Source: an uncultured Microcaldota archaeon
GTDB taxonomy: Archaea; Micrarchaeota; Micrarchaeia; CAILAH01
Direction of reading: 5' to 3'
Assembly (NCBI GenBank): GCA_903832205.1
Contig: CAILAH010000060.1
Coordinates: 1 to 36,007, forward strand
DNA length: 36,007 nt
Shown here piece by piece: positions 34,575-36,007 of this stretch (the first letter of the stretch is position 1; every line of letters starts with the position of its first letter). The notes under the pieces are model-generated. The model had not been told where the DNA came from, made no database searches, and saw only the letters and a list, made by a program, of their open reading frames with translations. A program made the translations under genes and the position numbers.

Positions 34575-35012
34575 ATGCGCATCTATCTTGTGCAGCACGG
34601 GAAGTCTGCGAGTGAGGAGGAGAATCCCAGGAAGCCGCTTACGTTTGAGGGGAGAAATGAGACGCTCAGGGTGGCGAATGCAATCGCAAGGAACGGGCTG
34701 GAAATAAAGAGGATACTGCATTCGGGGAAGACGAGGGCGGAGCAGACGGCGCAGATTTTTGCCGAGAAATTATCGGTAAACGAGGTGGAGGATACGCACG
34801 GGATTTCACCAGTGGACCCGCCGGATGAGATTGCATCGCGGCTGGAAGACGGGATGATGATTGTGGGCCATATGCCGCACCTGAGCAAATTGACGTCGTA
34901 TTTATTGCATTCACCGGAAACAATAAAATTCAAAAACAGCGCGGTTCTTTGTTTAGTTGAGTATCCCGAGGGCTGGAAGATTGAGTGGTACATTACGCCT
35001 GAGATGCACTAA
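34575..35012 (+). CDS. sixA: SixA-like histidine phosphatase
   Basis: MRIYLVQHGKSASEEENPRKPLTFEGRNE; MMIVGHMPHLSKL. Confidence 0.9.
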   Translation: MRIYLVQHGKSASEEENPRKPLTFEGRNETLRVANAIARNGLEIKRILHSGKTRAEQTAQIFAEKLSVNEVEDTHGISPVDPPDEIASRLEDGMMIVGHMPHLSKLTSYLLHSPETIKFKNSAVLCLVEYPEGWKIEWYITPEMH

Positions 35013-35015
35013 AAT

Positions 35016-35576
35016 TTATTCGATGGAATTGCCGGGCGAAAGCTCTTTTTTCTTATTTTGTTTTGCGGGCCTGCTTCTTGCGTCGTCAATTAGTGCGAGC
35101 CAGGATTCGCCTATCTTATTGAGGTAGTTGCCGAAGGTTTTGCTGAGGGAGATGACCATGGGGCGGTACTTCTGCTTGCCGTGCTCCGCGATGATGGTTT
35201 CGCGCTCCACCTTCACGAGGCCCACGCGCTTCAAGCGGGGAAGGACGCGGTTGTAAAATGTCGCCTTTGAAAGAGAATTTTCCTTTACGAAGAGAGAGAT
35301 TTCCTTGCCCTCCATCTTGTGGGTCTGGAGGAGCTCGCCCATGAACCTGTGCGCAATCTCATTATAGGTGGGCTGGTATTTTTTGGGGAATACGAAATTA
35401 ATCAGCTCCTCAAGGTCCCAGTAGTTGCGCAGCATCCCCTCGTTCTCATCCTGGAATTTGCGGAGCTCGGGCGAATAGTGGGGAGGCAGATAGAACGATT
35501 CCTTGCTGGGGATGCCCCTGGTCGCGATTGTCCTTTTTGCCTTTTGGGGCAATGGTTTCTGCTCCGAATCCTCCAT
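35016..35576 (-). CDS. Winged-helix regulator
   Basis: KEISLFVKENSLSKATFYNRVLPRLKRVGLVKVERE; start trimmed to ATG 35576. Confidence 0.7.
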   Translation of the reverse strand: MEDSEQKPLPQKAKRTIATRGIPSKESFYLPPHYSPELRKFQDENEGMLRNYWDLEELINFVFPKKYQPTYNEIAHRFMGELLQTHKMEGKEISLFVKENSLSKATFYNRVLPRLKRVGLVKVERETIIAEHGKQKYRPMVISLSKTFGNYLNKIGESWLALIDDARSRPAKQNKKKELSPGNSIE

Positions 35577-35595
35577 GGGCATATATCCCGCCTTG

Positions 35596-35607
35596 GATTT
35601 ATAAATC
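35596..35607. promoter_or_regulatory. Shared palindromic TATA box (GATTTATAAATC), mirror promoter
   Basis: Perfect 12-bp palindrome, centre 35601.5, 25.5/26.5 bp from ATG 35576(-) and ATG 35628(+). Confidence 0.65.
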
Positions 35608-35627
35608 TTTGAACTGATATGGTAAAC

Positions 35628-35849
35628 ATGTCCAGCGAAGGCGGATTAATCAAGGAAGCACCGAAGGAAGAAAGGAAAAAAGGCGAAGAATTCAAGAGCA
35701 AGGAAGTGATGGGCGAGATCTCAAAGGGGCACGCATACAAGGCGCATTCCAAGTCGCTTTCAAACAAGGACGTATTCGCAATGTTCTCTGGTTTTAAGAA
35801 AAAGTGGGCAAAGAATTTGCTCGGTGCATTGAGGAAATTGCTGGGATAA
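35628..35849 (+). CDS. Small basic protein of unknown function
   Basis: MSSEGGLIKEAPKEERKKGEEF...SGFKKKWAKNLLGALRKLLG; lysine-rich with amphipathic C-terminus. Confidence 0.6.
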   Translation: MSSEGGLIKEAPKEERKKGEEFKSKEVMGEISKGHAYKAHSKSLSNKDVFAMFSGFKKKWAKNLLGALRKLLG

Positions 35850-35905
35850 AACAACTGTGCAGGCGCACTTAAGAAATTAATTGGGAAGACTAACGGGCCC
35901 GGGAT

Positions 35906-36007
35906 TTATTTTTTTCGATAGCCGAATAATTTGTCATACGTCGGATGATCTACCAGATAGAGAATGAATGCAACGATTTCGATTTGGTTACCATCAAGAG
36001 TATAAAG
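35906..36007 (-). CDS. C-terminal part of a RelE/ParE-like toxin, truncated by window edge
   Basis: Reverse translation ...LYTLDGNQIEIVAFILYLVDHPTYDKLFGYRKK*, similar to the 20837-21154 product C-terminus (LIYTMKKENVLLLVVLLEWFDHKNYERRFGY). Confidence 0.75.
   Translation of the reverse strand, partial: LYTLDGNQIEIVAFILYLVDHPTYDKLFGYRKK

Noticed and set aside
1-36007. CRISPR array, rRNA or insertion sequence
   Set aside because: No regularly spaced repeats, rRNA-like stretches, transposase motifs or long terminal repeats were seen by eye.

Overview
This window is gene-dense archaeal chromosome. The markers are Rpo7/Spt4, DNA topoisomerase VI A+B, the 20S proteasome beta subunit, an aCPSF1-type KH/beta-CASP ribonuclease, class I LysRS, Pus10, a Pno1-like KH protein and an intron-containing tRNA. 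Small genes and compact leaderless promoters suggest a DPANN-like lineage, but that is inference. I see about 40 credible protein genes, one tRNA-Glu(UUC) and two complete RelE-type toxin-antitoxin-like loci. A third RelE-like gene is cut by the right edge. There are no rRNAs, CRISPR arrays or recognisable transposons. The observations most worth checking are: (1) three divergent gene pairs whose 51-52 bp intergenic regions each carry one palindromic TATA box centred 25.5-26.5 bp from both start codons ('mirror promoters'); (2) a tRNA-Glu with a 50-nt intron inside the T-loop that splices to a canonical TTCGAAT loop; (3) duplicated TTGT-N7-ACAA operators, one abutting each promoter of a GNAT / HTH-ACT regulator divergent pair; (4) three GTAAC repeats at exact 11-bp periodicity next to a palindromic TATA, between an ABC/COG1361 export operon and a membrane-protein + wHTH pair; (5) a 32-aa, 8-Cys microprotein missing from the ORF track; (6) a RelE toxin paired with a winged-helix-like candidate antitoxin; (7) a repeated 'GYTL' beta-module shared by a lipoprotein and a protein with no signal peptide; (8) a GAF-GGDEF protein in an archaeon; (9) a G10 tract between a TATA box and its start codon. 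All family calls are by eye, with no database search.
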